Positions 1 to 9,592 are shown, counted from the first letter of the stretch. The stretch is 64,000 nucleotides of DNA from an uncultured Clostridium sp. (GCA_945915475.1 CAMEFI010000010.1:1-64000); one strand, 5' to 3'. Notes: generated by a model from the sequence alone, not told the origin. Numbers and translations: made by a program.

Positions 1-2
1 AT

Positions 3-896
3 AAGGTGGTTTATCATAATCTTGCATTGGTCATTACAGATGAGCAGCACCGGTTTGGAGTACGACAGAGAGAAAAATTATCGGAAAAAGGGGAGGAACC
101 TCATGTGCTTGTCATGAGTGCAACACCGATTCCACGAACAATTGCCATTATTATGTATGGAGACCTGGATATCTCTGTCATGAGAGATATGCCGGCAAGT
201 AGAAAACCGATTAAAAACTGTGTGGTTGGACCGAAATATCGTCCCACTGCATACAAATTCATGTTTGATCAGATCAAAGAAGGACATCAGATTTATATCA
301 TCTGTCCTATGGTGGAGGCAAGTGAGAATGTAGAGGCAGAAAATGTCATCGAGTATAAAGAAAGTCTTATGGATTATTTTCCGAAGGAGGTGAAGATATC
401 TTATCTTCACGGTAAAATGACTCCGGATGAAAAGAATCAGATTATGAAAGACTTTGCGGAACAAAAGATTGATATATTAGTATCCACCACCGTCATTGAG
501 GTTGGAATCAATAATCCAAATGCCACAGTGATGATGATTGAAAATGCAGAAAAATTTGGCTTGGCCCAGTTACACCAGTTAAGAGGCCGTGTGGGACGTG
601 GAAATGCTCAATCTTATTGCATTATGCTTTGTGCATCGGATAAACAGGAGGCAATGGATCGTCTTAATATCCTGAATCAGTCAAATGATGGATTCTATAT
701 TGCCAATGAAGACCTTAAAATGAGAGGACCCGGCGATTTCTTTGGGGTAAGACAAAGTGGGGATATGTTATTTCATTTAGGGGATATTTATGCGAATGCA
801 GATATTTTGAAGAAAGCAAATGATGCCGTTTCTCTGCTTTCAAAAGAACAGTATCCCTTTGATGCGGAGCATGAAGAGAAACATATAGTATTATAG
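3..896 (+). CDS. recG: ATP-dependent DNA helicase RecG (3' part)
   Basis: C-terminal half of RecG, the superfamily 2 helicase that remodels stalled replication forks and branched DNA. The open frame runs off the left edge, so the listed GTG at base 6 is not a real start. Visible motifs in order: Walker B/DExx (DEQHRFG), motif III (SATPIPRT), motif V/VI region (STTVIEVG, then QLRGRVGRG), and the RecG-specific TRG element (RGPGDFFGVRQSG). The protein ends shortly after, at KHIVL. The tail looks short: just past the stop another frame reads a plausible helical continuation (see findings). It heads the conserved Firmicute order recG-rsmD-coaD. Identity is certain; whether the C-terminus is intact is not. 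Confidence 0.95.
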   Translation, partial: KVVYHNLALVITDEQHRFGVRQREKLSEKGEEPHVLVMSATPIPRTIAIIMYGDLDISVMRDMPASRKPIKNCVVGPKYRPTAYKFMFDQIKEGHQIYIICPMVEASENVEAENVIEYKESLMDYFPKEVKISYLHGKMTPDEKNQIMKDFAEQKIDILVSTTVIEVGINNPNATVMMIENAEKFGLAQLHQLRGRVGRGNAQSYCIMLCASDKQEAMDRLNILNQSNDGFYIANEDLKMRGPGDFFGVRQSGDMLFHLGDIYANADILKKANDAVSLLSKEQYPFDAEHEEKHIVL

Positions 897-1090
897 ATAC
901 GAATTGGGAGAAAGCTACATTAGAAAACAGCTGGATTATTTAAGGACGATTTTTCAGAGACAGGAAGCTGGTTTATGGAACAATATGGGAAGTAAAAGGA
1001 ATTCGTCTCGACAAAATGTACATTTTTTGTTATATTAATGTTGTAATTTTATGTAAACTATGAAAATATAACAAGAAATGACGTAAAGTA

Positions 1091-1118
1091 TTGACAATTC
1101 GTACTTTTTTTATAAAAT
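1091..1118 (+). promoter_or_regulatory. Promoter for rsmD-coaD
   Basis: TTGACA at 1091-1096 and TAAAAT at 1113-1118 with 16 bp between them, followed by AGGAG eight bases before the rsmD ATG. The 240 bases between recG and rsmD hold this promoter and the possible out-of-frame RecG tail; nothing else is evident. Confidence 0.6.
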
Positions 1119-1136
1119 AAAGTAGGAGTATTTCAA

Positions 1137-1688
1137 ATGAGAGTAATTGCAGGAAAAGCGAAACGCTTACAACTAAAAGCACCGAAAGGAATGGATACAA
1201 GACCGACCACTGACCGGATTAAAGAGACTCTGTTTAATATGATTCAGGATGAGTTATATGATATTCATTTTTTAGATCTATTCAGTGGCAGTGGAGGTAT
1301 TGGCATTGAGGCCTTAAGCCGGGGGGCAAAAAAGGCAGTTTTTGTGGAGCAGAATCGTGAGGCATGTGCTGTTATCAAGGAGAATCTTGCATTTACCCAT
1401 TTAGATGGACAGGGTGAGATATTCGAACAGAATGTGTTGCCTGCACTTGGAAAGCTTCGGTCTGGTGAAACCTTTGAAGTGGCATTTATGGATCCGCCTT
1501 ACGGTAAGGGGCTTGAAATACAGGTGCTTCAGAGTAAGGATTTCTATTCAATTCTTGCGGAGAAGGCATTGGTGATCGTGGAAGCCGATATAGAGACGGT
1601 TATATTAGAAGAGGAGATACCGGGTTTTCGTATTTTGAAAGAAAAGCGATATAAGACAAATAAACACATTTTTCTGGAGAAGATGTGA
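1137..1688 (+). CDS. rsmD: 16S rRNA (guanine966-N2)-methyltransferase RsmD
   Basis: SAM-dependent methyltransferase that modifies G966 of 16S rRNA during 30S assembly. At 183 residues it has the normal family length. The SAM-binding glycine-rich motif [14 protein letters not shown] is at about residues 47-60 and the N-methyltransferase catalytic motif DPPY at 119-122; the N-terminal RVIAGKAK and [10 protein letters not shown] segments are also typical of RsmD. The ATG has AGGAG eight bases upstream. Its stop overlaps the first possible coaD start by four bases (GTGA), so the two are translationally coupled, which is the usual Firmicute arrangement. Confidence 0.95.
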   Translation: MRVIAGKAKRLQLKAPKGMDTRPTTDRIKETLFNMIQDELYDIHFLDLFSGSGGIGIEALSRGAKKAVFVEQNREACAVIKENLAFTHLDGQGEIFEQNVLPALGKLRSGETFEVAFMDPPYGKGLEIQVLQSKDFYSILAEKALVIVEADIETVILEEEIPGFRILKEKRYKTNKHIFLEKM

Positions 1689-2194
1689 GAAAGAACGAGG
1701 ACAGAAATTTGAGCAGGGCAATTTATCCTGGAAGTTTTGATCCGGTTACTTATGGTCATCTGGATATTATTAAAAGAAGTGCTGCGATGTTTGATGAGGT
1801 CATTGTGGGTGTACTGAATAATAGTGCAAAGAATCCATTGTTTTCCATTGCAGAGAGAACACAGATGTTAGAGGAAGCGGTAAGGGAATTTGATAATGTT
1901 TCTGTAATCTGTTTTGACGGATTGCTGATTAATTATATGAAAGAACATGATATCTCTGTAATTGTCAGAGGGCTCCGGGCAATTACTGATTTTGATTATG
2001 AGTTACAGATTGCACAGAGTAACCGTAAAGTAAGTAACGAGACGATTGATACTGTCTTTTTGACAACCAGTATCGATTATGCATATTTAAGTTCCAGTAT
2101 TGTAAGGGAGTATGCAAGTTATGGTACCGATGTAACGGATTTTGTGCCGGAGTTTGTTGCAAAGAAACTACAAGAGCGTTTTCAGGATAAATAG
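1685..2194 (+). CDS. coaD: Phosphopantetheine adenylyltransferase
   Basis: Penultimate step of coenzyme A synthesis: transfers AMP from ATP to 4'-phosphopantetheine. It shows the nucleotidyltransferase T/HxGH motif ([15 protein letters not shown]) near the N-terminus, the [12 protein letters not shown] segment, and the C-terminal SSSIVRE motif. Two starts are possible: the GTG at 1685 (169 residues, GGAG upstream, overlapping rsmD) or the TTG at 1709, which gives a 161-residue protein beginning [12 protein letters not shown] with GAGG nine bases upstream. The shorter form matches the usual 160-residue family length better. Identity is certain; the start is open. Confidence 0.95.
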   Translation: MRKNEDRNLSRAIYPGSFDPVTYGHLDIIKRSAAMFDEVIVGVLNNSAKNPLFSIAERTQMLEEAVREFDNVSVICFDGLLINYMKEHDISVIVRGLRAITDFDYELQIAQSNRKVSNETIDTVFLTTSIDYAYLSSSIVREYASYGTDVTDFVPEFVAKKLQERFQDK

Positions 2195-2220
2195 AATATG
2201 AATTTATGGAGGAAAAGGAC

Positions 2221-3519
2221 ATGGGAAGAAAAAGTATTGAAGATGTAATGAATGAGATTGAAGATTTTATGAACAGCTGTAAGACAACAGCGTTATCATC
2301 GAATAAAGTGGTTGTACCTCGTGATGAATTTGACGAGTTGTTTGGAGATTTGAAAGTGAAGATTCCGGCAGAGATTGACCGTTGCAAGAAAATTATGCGG
2401 AATAAAGAAGCTATTTTAATGGATGCAAGAAAAAATGCAGATGGCATTCTTGCTGAGGCAACTGCAAAAGCGGATCAGATGGTATCTGAGACTGAGATTA
2501 TGAATCAGGCCAATCAGAAGGCTTATGAGACGGTTGAAATGGCAAGAGTTCAGGCAAACGATATTTTAGCACAGGCAGTTGCAGAAGCAAACGAGGTCCG
2601 TTTAGGAGCAATGCAGTATACCAATGATATTATGACGGGTATCAGAGATTATGTAGAAGCAACAATGCAGGCAGAGCGTGCCAATTATGAGAATTTACTG
2701 GCAACCCTTAACAATGATTATATGGTTGCAAATGCCAATCTGTCAGAAATTCAGAATCAGATTGTGGAATTTACAGGAGATCCATCCAGTGTGACAAAGG
2801 CACCTCAGATCAAGACAGCTGCAAATGGTAAGGCAGTTCCAACTCCTCCAAAAGCAAAGCAGAGTGTTGTTGATAAAGTGAAACAGGCAGTTGGTGTAAA
2901 GGAAGAAAAAGCAGAAGAACCAAAGCAGGAAGCAAAGCCGGCAGTGAATATTCCGGATTTTATTACAAGCGGTGAGAAGGTTGTTCCAAATGAGACACCA
3001 TTAGAGCCCAATGTGAATGTGAAACCGGCTGCTGAGGCTCCTGTTACATCACAGACAGAGATCATGAATACTGCGGCAGAGACAATAGCTACAAAGGAAC
3101 CAGAGAATTCCCAACCGGTGGTAGCACAACCGTCAGAGAATGTTTCCCAGCCGTCTGCATCACAGACAAATTCTGCACCTACTAAGAAGATGAAGAAGAA
3201 AATTGTGAAGAAGAGAAATCCGGTGCTTCATACACCACAGACTGCACAGGAAACCGTTGCAAAGACATTAGAGGCTGCTGCCGCTGCAAAAGTAGATAAG
3301 ACGGTTTATAAGGCAAATGGGGAACAGGCAAGAGAAGTTCCACCGATGGAAGGACGTGTAGTCAGAGGACCAAGAGTAGGACGAGGAATGGTTGAAAATC
3401 AGGTGGATGCTGCCGATGAAAATGGTTTTGAAGTGGAGACAACAGCATTTCATGATGAGAGTGTTCCAACCAAGTCGTTGGGTGTGGTAGATGATTTTTC
3501 GATGGAAGAGAAGTTCTAG
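2221..3519 (+). CDS. Coiled-coil protein of unknown function
   Basis: 432 residues. Residues 1-70 contain a short helical region (EEVxxEIEDFMNSC-like) and a VPRDEFDELFGDL segment. About 70-190 is strongly charged, Ala/Glu/Gln-rich heptad-like coiled coil, reminiscent of V-type ATPase subunit H/E or DivIVA-like proteins. The rest is a low-complexity Pro/Ala/Lys/Gln linker with a basic patch (KKMKKKIVKKRNP) and an acidic end. No membrane segment or enzyme motif is seen. The ORF track begins at 2206, but that ATG is part of the ribosome-binding site; GGAGG at 2208-2212 is eight bases before the ATG at 2221. It follows coaD closely and is probably in its operon. A role in envelope or division scaffolding is only a guess. 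Confidence 0.8.
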   Translation: MGRKSIEDVMNEIEDFMNSCKTTALSSNKVVVPRDEFDELFGDLKVKIPAEIDRCKKIMRNKEAILMDARKNADGILAEATAKADQMVSETEIMNQANQKAYETVEMARVQANDILAQAVAEANEVRLGAMQYTNDIMTGIRDYVEATMQAERANYENLLATLNNDYMVANANLSEIQNQIVEFTGDPSSVTKAPQIKTAANGKAVPTPPKAKQSVVDKVKQAVGVKEEKAEEPKQEAKPAVNIPDFITSGEKVVPNETPLEPNVNVKPAAEAPVTSQTEIMNTAAETIATKEPENSQPVVAQPSENVSQPSASQTNSAPTKKMKKKIVKKRNPVLHTPQTAQETVAKTLEAAAAAKVDKTVYKANGEQAREVPPMEGRVVRGPRVGRGMVENQVDAADENGFEVETTAFHDESVPTKSLGVVDDFSMEEKF

Positions 3520-3527
3520 AGAACATA

Positions 3528-4421
3528 TTATCTTGTGTTGATATAGAACAGGTAACCATATGTAAGCAAGAAAGTACCTGCGGATAGTAAGCATTTATCC
3601 AGCAGGTATTTTTTTATGGAGGCTTTTTCATAGGAGAGGACACTTCTTATTTGAAATGCACTGCATAATCCACCAAAGGATGCTAAGGAACAGATGAGAG
3701 GAATACGAATAAAGGAAAGAGATGCCTGGGCTTTTAATAGTTGTAATCCTGTTGTAATCTCTAAACCTGACAATGGAATTGTAAAATAGGGAGAACGACA
3801 GAGTGGATGTAGAATCTCAAGCAGAATGGAAAATGCCATCACATATATGCCGATTACGATTATAATGTTAGAGGAGTGTAAGAAGGTATCAGTGATACGG
3901 AATTTATGGCTGGGTAATGGGGAGAAAGACATTCGGCTGTGAAGAGAGGATTGTCTGTTACGGACGAATGCCAGCACAAAGGTTGGAAAATAAATGCTTC
4001 CTAAAAAGACGCTCAGGGGAAGAGAACGATCCAAAACGTGGGTATATACGTATCCCACAAGGAACATAGGACTTGCCTGACTGGATACAGATAGTATGCT
4101 ATTGGCTTGTTTCCAGGAGACATACTGATTATTGACAAAATCATTTAATATTTTCCCCCCGATAGGATATCCGCAAAGATTACCTAAAAGAATTGCTATT
4201 TTTTCATATAGATTGTATGGAATATATCTATGAAAAGAACGGGCGGCTGCCTGATAGGCATTGGTTTCAGCAAGTGCATTTGTGACAAGAATAAATGGTA
4301 AAAGAGAGGGAATAAGAGTCTGATACCACAAAAGAAGACCGTTTCTGGCACCGGTAATGGTTTCTTCATGGAAGAACAATAGAATGAATAGAAGACAAAT
4401 CATTAAGAAGAATTGTTTCAT
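3528..4421 (-). CDS. ylbJ: Sporulation integral membrane protein YlbJ
   Basis: 297-residue polytopic membrane protein with about seven hydrophobic segments. It resembles YlbJ, a conserved endospore-former protein with a nucleoside-recognition (Gate) type fold that is needed for spore cortex formation in Bacillus. Typical features are the GLLLWYQTLIPSLLPF segment near the N-terminus and the GNLCGYPIGGK motif in the middle, matching the family GYPxGxK signature. It sits 38 bases downstream of tmcAL on the same strand; coaD-ylbJ-tmcAL (ylbM) is also a Bacillus neighbourhood. No strong Shine-Dalgarno sequence is visible before the chosen ATG, so translation may depend on tmcAL. Its 3' end overlaps the terminator of the facing gene. 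Confidence 0.85.
   Translation of the reverse strand: MKQFFLMICLLFILLFFHEETITGARNGLLLWYQTLIPSLLPFILVTNALAETNAYQAAARSFHRYIPYNLYEKIAILLGNLCGYPIGGKILNDFVNNQYVSWKQANSILSVSSQASPMFLVGYVYTHVLDRSLPLSVFLGSIYFPTFVLAFVRNRQSSLHSRMSFSPLPSHKFRITDTFLHSSNIIIVIGIYVMAFSILLEILHPLCRSPYFTIPLSGLEITTGLQLLKAQASLSFIRIPLICSLASFGGLCSAFQIRSVLSYEKASIKKYLLDKCLLSAGTFLLTYGYLFYINTR
3575..3615 (+). terminator. Terminator inside the ylbJ 3' coding end
   Basis: TACCTGC-GGATA pairs with TATCC-A-GCAGGTA, followed by a run of seven T. It is oriented to end transcription of the coaD/coiled-coil unit but lies within the last codons of the facing ylbJ gene. Confidence 0.75.
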
Positions 4422-4459
4422 TGCAAGTACCCGAATCGGTCTTGTTTTATCATATGATA

Positions 4460-5695
4460 TTATTTATAAATTATGACGCTGTGTTCATATTCTGTGGCCA
4501 GGGCAATGTGATAACGATTATAAAATGCCTGATGATACAAGTGGCTTTTATGGATATCTGATTCAAAGAAAGAGAGTGTGTCCGGAGAAAGAAGTCTTCC
4601 GGCATCTGCAACCTTATTGATAACAGGGATGGAACCGTTATTTTTGATATCTTTTAATATAGGAGCAGCATGCTCTCTAAAACCCAACAGACGGACATAA
4701 GAAATATAATTGCAACTCTTTGCTGAATCCATTTGTTCCTGTGTCTGTTGTAATAAAATGTTAAGAAGGCAACGTCTGATGCGGGATTGAGAGAGATGTT
4801 TGCCGGATAGCTTTTGTGTCAATTGCGCAAAATCATCAGGAATGAGAGTGCAGGAAGACAGAGTATTGTGAAAATTGGTGGAGATGTCACAATATTGGTC
4901 AAAGGATTGAGTATGAGCGGATAATGCATACTGTAAAAAAGGCATAAAATCATTCCAGAATAATGGCAGAGCATCCGGTTCGGATACAAGAATAGAATAT
5001 ACCTCCTCCGGCATATAAGGGCGAAGGGAATCATATGGTTTTGTGAGACCTTGGATCATTGCTGTGCGCAAAGCAGTAGCCGAGCAATAAGTCGTAGATA
5101 ATGTGGAATCATGATAACCGGCACCCTGACGCAGGATTGCTTCCGGGTGAATGGCAAGATGATGCTTTTCCATTGCTTTCAGATATTCAATGGCAAGGAT
5201 ATTGTTTGGTTGTGTCAGAATATCCTGATAACGGGAATCCTTAAAATGTTCTGATAAGGCGGCGGCACGTGCTTTTGCAAAAGACAGACCATTTGCCTGC
5301 TTCTGACGCAATGTATTTCGATAAGAATCCGGTTCTGCAACAAGAAATGATGCAATAGTCTGTAATGCTTTGAAATCCTCTGTCTCGATTCCGAAGCAAA
5401 GGGTATCGATCATATTGGTGGCGGCAAGAGCAAGAACAGCGGCACTGGCAAAATGTTCAGCGCTGGCACTGGCAAACAAAGAGGGTAATTCTAATACAAT
5501 GTCGGCACCGGCTGCAAGCGCACATTTTGTTCGGATATATTTATTAAATATGGCAGGTTCCCCGCGTTGTACATAATCACCACTCATAATGATAACAATT
5601 TGTTTATCCGGATGCATTTGTTTTGCCTGCTGGATCAGATAGGCATGTCCGTTGTGAAAAGGATTCAGTTCTGCGATAATTCCAATATGTTTCAT
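4460..5695 (-). CDS. tmcAL: tRNA(Met) cytidine acetate ligase TmcAL
   Basis: 411-residue nucleotidyltransferase-fold protein of the YlbM/TmcAL family. The family activates acetate with ATP and acetylates the wobble cytidine (C34) of elongator tRNA-Met. The N-terminal AELNPFHNGHAYLIQQA carries the HxGH-type ATP-binding motif; SGDYVQRGEPA and ELPSLFASASAEHFA are family hallmarks. The ATG is preceded by GGAG about six bases upstream (minus strand). It is the first gene of a minus-strand pair with ylbJ and diverges from recA. Length and motifs are normal. Confidence 0.93.
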   Translation of the reverse strand: MKHIGIIAELNPFHNGHAYLIQQAKQMHPDKQIVIIMSGDYVQRGEPAIFNKYIRTKCALAAGADIVLELPSLFASASAEHFASAAVLALAATNMIDTLCFGIETEDFKALQTIASFLVAEPDSYRNTLRQKQANGLSFAKARAAALSEHFKDSRYQDILTQPNNILAIEYLKAMEKHHLAIHPEAILRQGAGYHDSTLSTTYCSATALRTAMIQGLTKPYDSLRPYMPEEVYSILVSEPDALPLFWNDFMPFLQYALSAHTQSFDQYCDISTNFHNTLSSCTLIPDDFAQLTQKLSGKHLSQSRIRRCLLNILLQQTQEQMDSAKSCNYISYVRLLGFREHAAPILKDIKNNGSIPVINKVADAGRLLSPDTLSFFESDIHKSHLYHQAFYNRYHIALATEYEHSVIIYK

Positions 5696-5851
5696 GGTTC
5701 ACTCCGTTTATGTCATTTCTATTTCATAGTATACTACATTTATCATAAAAATACATTCTTTTCTTTACAAGAATAAAGGAGAATGTTATAGTATTCATAT
5801 CTTTTTATTTCTATCGTTTCGTGGTGATTTTCCCTTTTATGAATAAGAAAG

Positions 5852-5871
5852 AATCGAAAATACATTCGATT
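5852..5871 (+). promoter_or_regulatory. Palindrome upstream of recA, LexA-like geometry
   Basis: A perfect 7-bp inverted repeat AATCGAA-aataca-TTCGATT just upstream of the recA -35 box. The CGAA and TTCG half-sites are six bases apart, the same spacing as in the Firmicute LexA box CGAACnnnnGTTCG, but the inner C and G are A. It could be a weak second operator. Confidence 0.35.
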
Positions 5872-5877
5872 TTGTTA

Positions 5878-5928
5878 TTGACAAGTTGCACAGAATATAT
5901 TAAGATTAAGAAAACGAACAAATGTTCA
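5878..5928 (+). promoter_or_regulatory. recA promoter with LexA (SOS) box
   Basis: TTGACA at 5878-5883 and TAAGAT at 5901-5906, 17 bp apart. CGAACAAATGTTCA at 5915-5928 matches the Firmicute LexA/DinR box (CGAACnnnnGTTCG) in all but the last base, and overlaps the expected transcription start. This indicates SOS repression of recA-recX. Confidence 0.85.
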
Positions 5929-5942
5929 TGGAGGATTTAAGA

Positions 5943-6989
5943 ATGGCTAATGAAGATAAGATGAAAGCATTGGATGCAGCACTTGCGAATATTGAGAAGC
6001 AGTTTGGTAAAGGAACCGTTATGAAGTTAGGGGATTCCGCAGCGGATATGAATGTAGAAGCAATTCCTACCGGTTCCCTAAGTCTGGATTTGGCACTGGG
6101 AATTGGTGGTGTTCCGAAGGGAAGAATTATTGAGATATATGGTCCGGAATCCAGTGGTAAGACAACAGTTGCTTTGCATGTTGTTGCAGAGGTACAAAAA
6201 AGTGGCGGAATTGCCGGATTTATTGATGCAGAGCATGCATTAGATCCTATATATGCAGGGAATATAGGCGTGGATATTAATAATTTGTATATTTCCCAGC
6301 CGGATAATGGAGAACAGGCATTAGAGATTACGGAAACAATGGTACGTTCCGGTGCGGTGGATGTTATTATTGTGGATTCTGTTGCAGCACTTGTGCCAAA
6401 AGCAGAGATTGAAGGAGAGATGGGGGATTCCCATGTTGGCTTGCAGGCTCGCCTGATGTCACAGGCATTACGAAAATTAACGGCAGTTATTAGTAAGTCT
6501 AATTGTGTTGTTATTTTTATTAACCAGTTACGTGAGAAAGTTGGTGTTATGTTTGGAAATCCGGAGACAACTACAGGTGGACGTGCATTGAAGTTCTATT
6601 CATCCGTTCGATTGGATGTTAGAAGAATTGAGACTTTGAAGCAGAATGGTGAAGTGATTGGTAACCGTGTCCGGGTGAAAGTTGTTAAGAATAAGGTTGC
6701 GCCACCATTTAAAGAAGCAGAATTTGATATTATGTTTGGAAAGGGTATTTCCAAAGAAGGCGACATTTTAGATTTGGCGGTTAAAGAGAACATTGTGAAT
6801 AAGTCTGGGGCATGGTTCTCATATAATGGGGAGAAGATTGGACAGGGAAGAGAGAATGCTAAGATTTTTCTTCAGGATAATCCGGAGATTGCATTACAGA
6901 TTGAGAATCAGGTTCGGGAAAGTGCTGGTTTAGTTGATGTACCGGTAGTGAATATGACACCGGATGCAGAGACATTAGAGGACGAGTAA
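5943..6989 (+). CDS. recA: Recombinase RecA
   Basis: Strand-exchange ATPase of homologous recombination and coprotease for LexA cleavage. 348 residues from the chosen start, the usual length. Walker A GPESSGKT is at 67-74; the DNA-binding loop L1 region ([14 protein letters not shown]) and L2 region ([17 protein letters not shown]) are intact, as is [13 protein letters not shown] (Walker B). The ORF track starts at 5922, but that ATG lies inside the LexA box; GGAGG at 5930-5934 stands eight bases before the ATG at 5943, giving [11 protein letters not shown]. recX follows with a one-base overlap. Confidence 0.98.
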   Translation: MANEDKMKALDAALANIEKQFGKGTVMKLGDSAADMNVEAIPTGSLSLDLALGIGGVPKGRIIEIYGPESSGKTTVALHVVAEVQKSGGIAGFIDAEHALDPIYAGNIGVDINNLYISQPDNGEQALEITETMVRSGAVDVIIVDSVAALVPKAEIEGEMGDSHVGLQARLMSQALRKLTAVISKSNCVVIFINQLREKVGVMFGNPETTTGGRALKFYSSVRLDVRRIETLKQNGEVIGNRVRVKVVKNKVAPPFKEAEFDIMFGKGISKEGDILDLAVKENIVNKSGAWFSYNGEKIGQGRENAKIFLQDNPEIALQIENQVRESAGLVDVPVVNMTPDAETLEDE

Positions 6990-7600
6990 TGATGCATATT
7001 TGTAAAGTAGAGTCAAATGGTCGGCAGTATCAGATATATAATGAGGATGGATATGCATTTTCTTTATATCGCTCTGAGGTGAAGAAGTATCATATAGAGG
7101 AAGATCGTGAATTAGAGGATGCATTGGTAGATGAGATTTATCAGACGATTCTTTACAAGCGGGCAAAAGAACGGGCGCTGTTTTTGTTAGAACGGCGTCC
7201 TTATTCGATTGCCGATCTGACTATGAAACTGAAAAGGAATCGGTATCCGGTTACCGTGATTGATCAAGTGATTGCATTCTTAAAAAAATATCATTATTTA
7301 GATGATGCGTCATATGCGGAGATGTATGTGAATTCTTATGCATCGAATAAGAGTCGGAAACAGATGACCTATGATCTGCTCAAAAAAGGAATTGATATAG
7401 ATATCATTAGGAATTGCTTAGAACAGCAAAAGGATGATGAACTTCGATGTTTTCAATCCAAGTTTGAACGATATATTTCCGGAAAAGATTTAGATGATTA
7501 TGTTATAAGACAAAAGATATACCGATATTTTTATTCCAAAGGCTTTCCTTCTTATATGATTGAAAATGCATTGAATCAATATGCAAATATGGACAAGTGA
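6989..7600 (+). CDS. recX: Regulatory protein RecX
   Basis: 203-residue helical protein of the RecX family, which binds RecA filaments and limits their extension. The central pattern of three-helix repeats is clear: KERALFLLERRPYSIADL, then VIDQVIAFLKKYHYLDDASYAEMYV, which is the family core. Its ATG overlaps the recA stop codon by one base, so it is co-transcribed and coupled with recA under LexA control. The N-terminal 60 residues form the extra region seen in Firmicute RecX. No terminator is evident before the rny promoter. Confidence 0.9.
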   Translation: MMHICKVESNGRQYQIYNEDGYAFSLYRSEVKKYHIEEDRELEDALVDEIYQTILYKRAKERALFLLERRPYSIADLTMKLKRNRYPVTVIDQVIAFLKKYHYLDDASYAEMYVNSYASNKSRKQMTYDLLKKGIDIDIIRNCLEQQKDDELRCFQSKFERYISGKDLDDYVIRQKIYRYFYSKGFPSYMIENALNQYANMDK

Positions 7601-7636
7601 TTTTGAATGATTATTTCATAAAATTCTTTCTTTTAC

Positions 7637-7665
7637 TTGACAGATTGCACAAAAAAAGATAAAAT
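7637..7665 (+). promoter_or_regulatory. Promoter for rny
   Basis: TTGACA at 7637-7642 and TAAAAT at 7660-7665 with a 17-bp spacer; AAGGAGG at 7706-7712 precedes the GTG start. Confidence 0.75.
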
Positions 7666-7719
7666 TTAACTGTTGTACTTATGTTAAGTGCAATGATAAC
7701 TTAATAAGGAGGTGCTCCT

Positions 7720-9270
7720 GTGGAACCAGGCTATATTATCGTTTTTGCTATTATTTTAATCGTAGCTGTTATTGTTTCATGGTTCTTATCCCTTACATAT
7801 CGTAAGAATGTAGTTGAGAAGAAGAATTCAGATGCAGAAGACAGAGCGAGAGAGATTATAGATGAAGCTGTAAAGAATGCTGAGGCTAAGAAAAAGGAAA
7901 TTCTCCTAGAGGCAAAGGAAGAGTCAATTAAGACAAAGAATGATCTTGATAAAGAGATTAAAGATCGCCGTAATGAAATTCAGAGAATGGAGAAGCGTGT
8001 TCTTTCGAGAGAAGAGAATCTGGATCGAAAGACAGAAGCCATTGAGAAGAAGGAATCGGCCCTTGTATCTAGAGAACAGTCCTTAGAGAAGCAGAAAGCG
8101 AAAGTAGAAGAGCTTGAGTCGAAGAAACTACAGGAACTAGAGAGAATCTCTGGATTAACCTCTGAACAAGCAAAAGAATATTTGTTAAAGACTGTTGAAG
8201 ATGAAGTAAAACATGAAACCGCAGTTCTAGTAAAAGAACTAGAAACTAGAGCAAAAGAAGAGGCTGGTAAGAAAGCGAAGGAATATGTTGTGACAGCAAT
8301 ACAGAAATGTGCTGTTGATCATGTTGCTGAGACGACGATTTCGTTGGTTCAATTACCGAATGATGAGATGAAAGGCAGAATCATTGGTCGTGAAGGCCGG
8401 AATATACGGACTTTAGAGACCATGACAGGTGTTGATTTAATTATTGATGATACACCGGAAGCTGTTGTATTATCAAGTTTTGATCCTGTTAGAAGGGAAG
8501 TGGCAAGAATTGCCCTTGAGAAACTGATATTAGATGGTAGAATTCATCCGGCAAGAATTGAAGAAATGGTTGAAAAAGCACAGAAAGAAGTCGAGCAGAT
8601 GATGCGGGAAGAGGGCGAGAATGCAGCTTTAGAGGTCGGCGTTCAAGGTCTTCATCCGGAACTGATCCGTTTACTTGGTAAGATGAAATTCCGTACCAGT
8701 TACGGACAGAACGCATTGAAGCATTCTATGGAAGTGGCACAATTATGTGGTTTATTGGCGGCTGAAGTAGGTGTGGATGTCCGCATGGCAAAGCGTGCAG
8801 GTCTTTTACATGATATTGGTAAATCTGTGGATCATGAGATGGAGGGTTCTCATATTCAAATCGGTGTGGATCTTTGTAGAAAGTACAAAGAATCATCGCT
8901 TATTATTAATGCGGTAGAGGCACATCATGGAGATGTTGAACCAGAATCATTAATTGCATGTATTGTACAGGCAGCAGATGCGATTTCTGCAGCTCGTCCA
9001 GGTGCAAGACGTGAGACATTGGAGACATACACCACCCGTTTGAAGCAATTAGAGGATATTGCGAACGGATTCAAAGGTGTTGATAAAACTTTTGCTATTC
9101 AGGCAGGTAGAGAGATTCGTATTATGGTAGTTCCAGAGCAGATAAGTGATTCTGACATGGTGCTCTTAGCCCGTGATATTTCAAAACAGATTGAAGATGA
9201 GTTGAAGTATCCAGGACAGATTAAGGTGAATGTAATTCGAGAGTCCCGTGTAACGGATTATGCGAAATAG
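7720..9270 (+). CDS. rny: Ribonuclease Y
   Basis: Membrane-anchored endoribonuclease that starts mRNA turnover in Firmicutes. 516 residues with the canonical order: one N-terminal transmembrane helix (about 5-25), a long Lys/Glu-rich coiled coil (about 30-200), a KH RNA-binding domain with [11 protein letters not shown] (about 218-280), and a metal-dependent HD domain with HDIGK at about 364-368. The GTG start is preceded by AAGGAGG seven bases upstream. It has its own promoter and a strong terminator, so it is a single-gene unit. Length and motifs are normal. Confidence 0.97.
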   Translation: MEPGYIIVFAIILIVAVIVSWFLSLTYRKNVVEKKNSDAEDRAREIIDEAVKNAEAKKKEILLEAKEESIKTKNDLDKEIKDRRNEIQRMEKRVLSREENLDRKTEAIEKKESALVSREQSLEKQKAKVEELESKKLQELERISGLTSEQAKEYLLKTVEDEVKHETAVLVKELETRAKEEAGKKAKEYVVTAIQKCAVDHVAETTISLVQLPNDEMKGRIIGREGRNIRTLETMTGVDLIIDDTPEAVVLSSFDPVRREVARIALEKLILDGRIHPARIEEMVEKAQKEVEQMMREEGENAALEVGVQGLHPELIRLLGKMKFRTSYGQNALKHSMEVAQLCGLLAAEVGVDVRMAKRAGLLHDIGKSVDHEMEGSHIQIGVDLCRKYKESSLIINAVEAHHGDVEPESLIACIVQAADAISAARPGARRETLETYTTRLKQLEDIANGFKGVDKTFAIQAGREIRIMVVPEQISDSDMVLLARDISKQIEDELKYPGQIKVNVIRESRVTDYAK

Positions 9271-9300
9271 AGATTTTTGCTTTGATACGAGAATGAAATG

Positions 9301-9345
9301 AACTGTCGTGATTATGATGATGAATCATAGTCACGACAGTTTTTT
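9301..9345 (+). terminator. Terminator after rny
   Basis: AACTGTCGTGA ... TCACGACAGTT is a perfect 11-bp stem with a further partly paired loop (TTATGAT/ATCATAG), followed by TTTTT. Confidence 0.9.
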
Positions 9346-9354
9346 GCTTTATAG

Positions 9355-9592
9355 GATTAGGGTGTCAAAAGCCCATTTCAAATTTGAAATTTGGCACCTT
9401 GCACAAAAATAGATTGTTTGCATTCCATTGCGCTAACCGTTCCAATGAGCCTCTAAGCGCAAAAATCGTGTTCAGCAAAGGCTTCCACGATTTTCAGAGT
9501 CTCATTTACACAGCGCAAAAGTCATTTAAATAATCTATTTTTGTGCAATATGCCATCCAAGTTTTTGAAAATGGGCTTTTGACATCCTAATC
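9355..9592. mobile_element. 238-bp MITE-like palindromic element with 7-bp TSD
   Basis: Terminal inverted repeats GATTAGGGTGTCAAAAGCCC.. at 9355-9378 and its complement at 9569-9592 differ at one of 24 positions. The arms continue inward as an imperfect palindrome: a perfect 17-bp match TTGCACAAAAATAGATT at 9399-9415 versus 9532-9548, then TTGCGCT, AATGAGnCTCT and AAAATCGTG pairs. TTTATAG flanks both ends (9348-9354 and 9593-9599), which looks like a 7-bp target-site duplication. There is no coding capacity. The whole element could fold as one long hairpin. It sits between the rny terminator and the spoIIM-like gene and fills most of the 367-base gap there. Confidence 0.75.

Noticed and set aside
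5884-7655. Shared TTGCACA in the spacer of the recA and rny promoters as a common operator
   Set aside because: Only seven bases in two AT-rich promoters, not palindromic; coincidence is likely.
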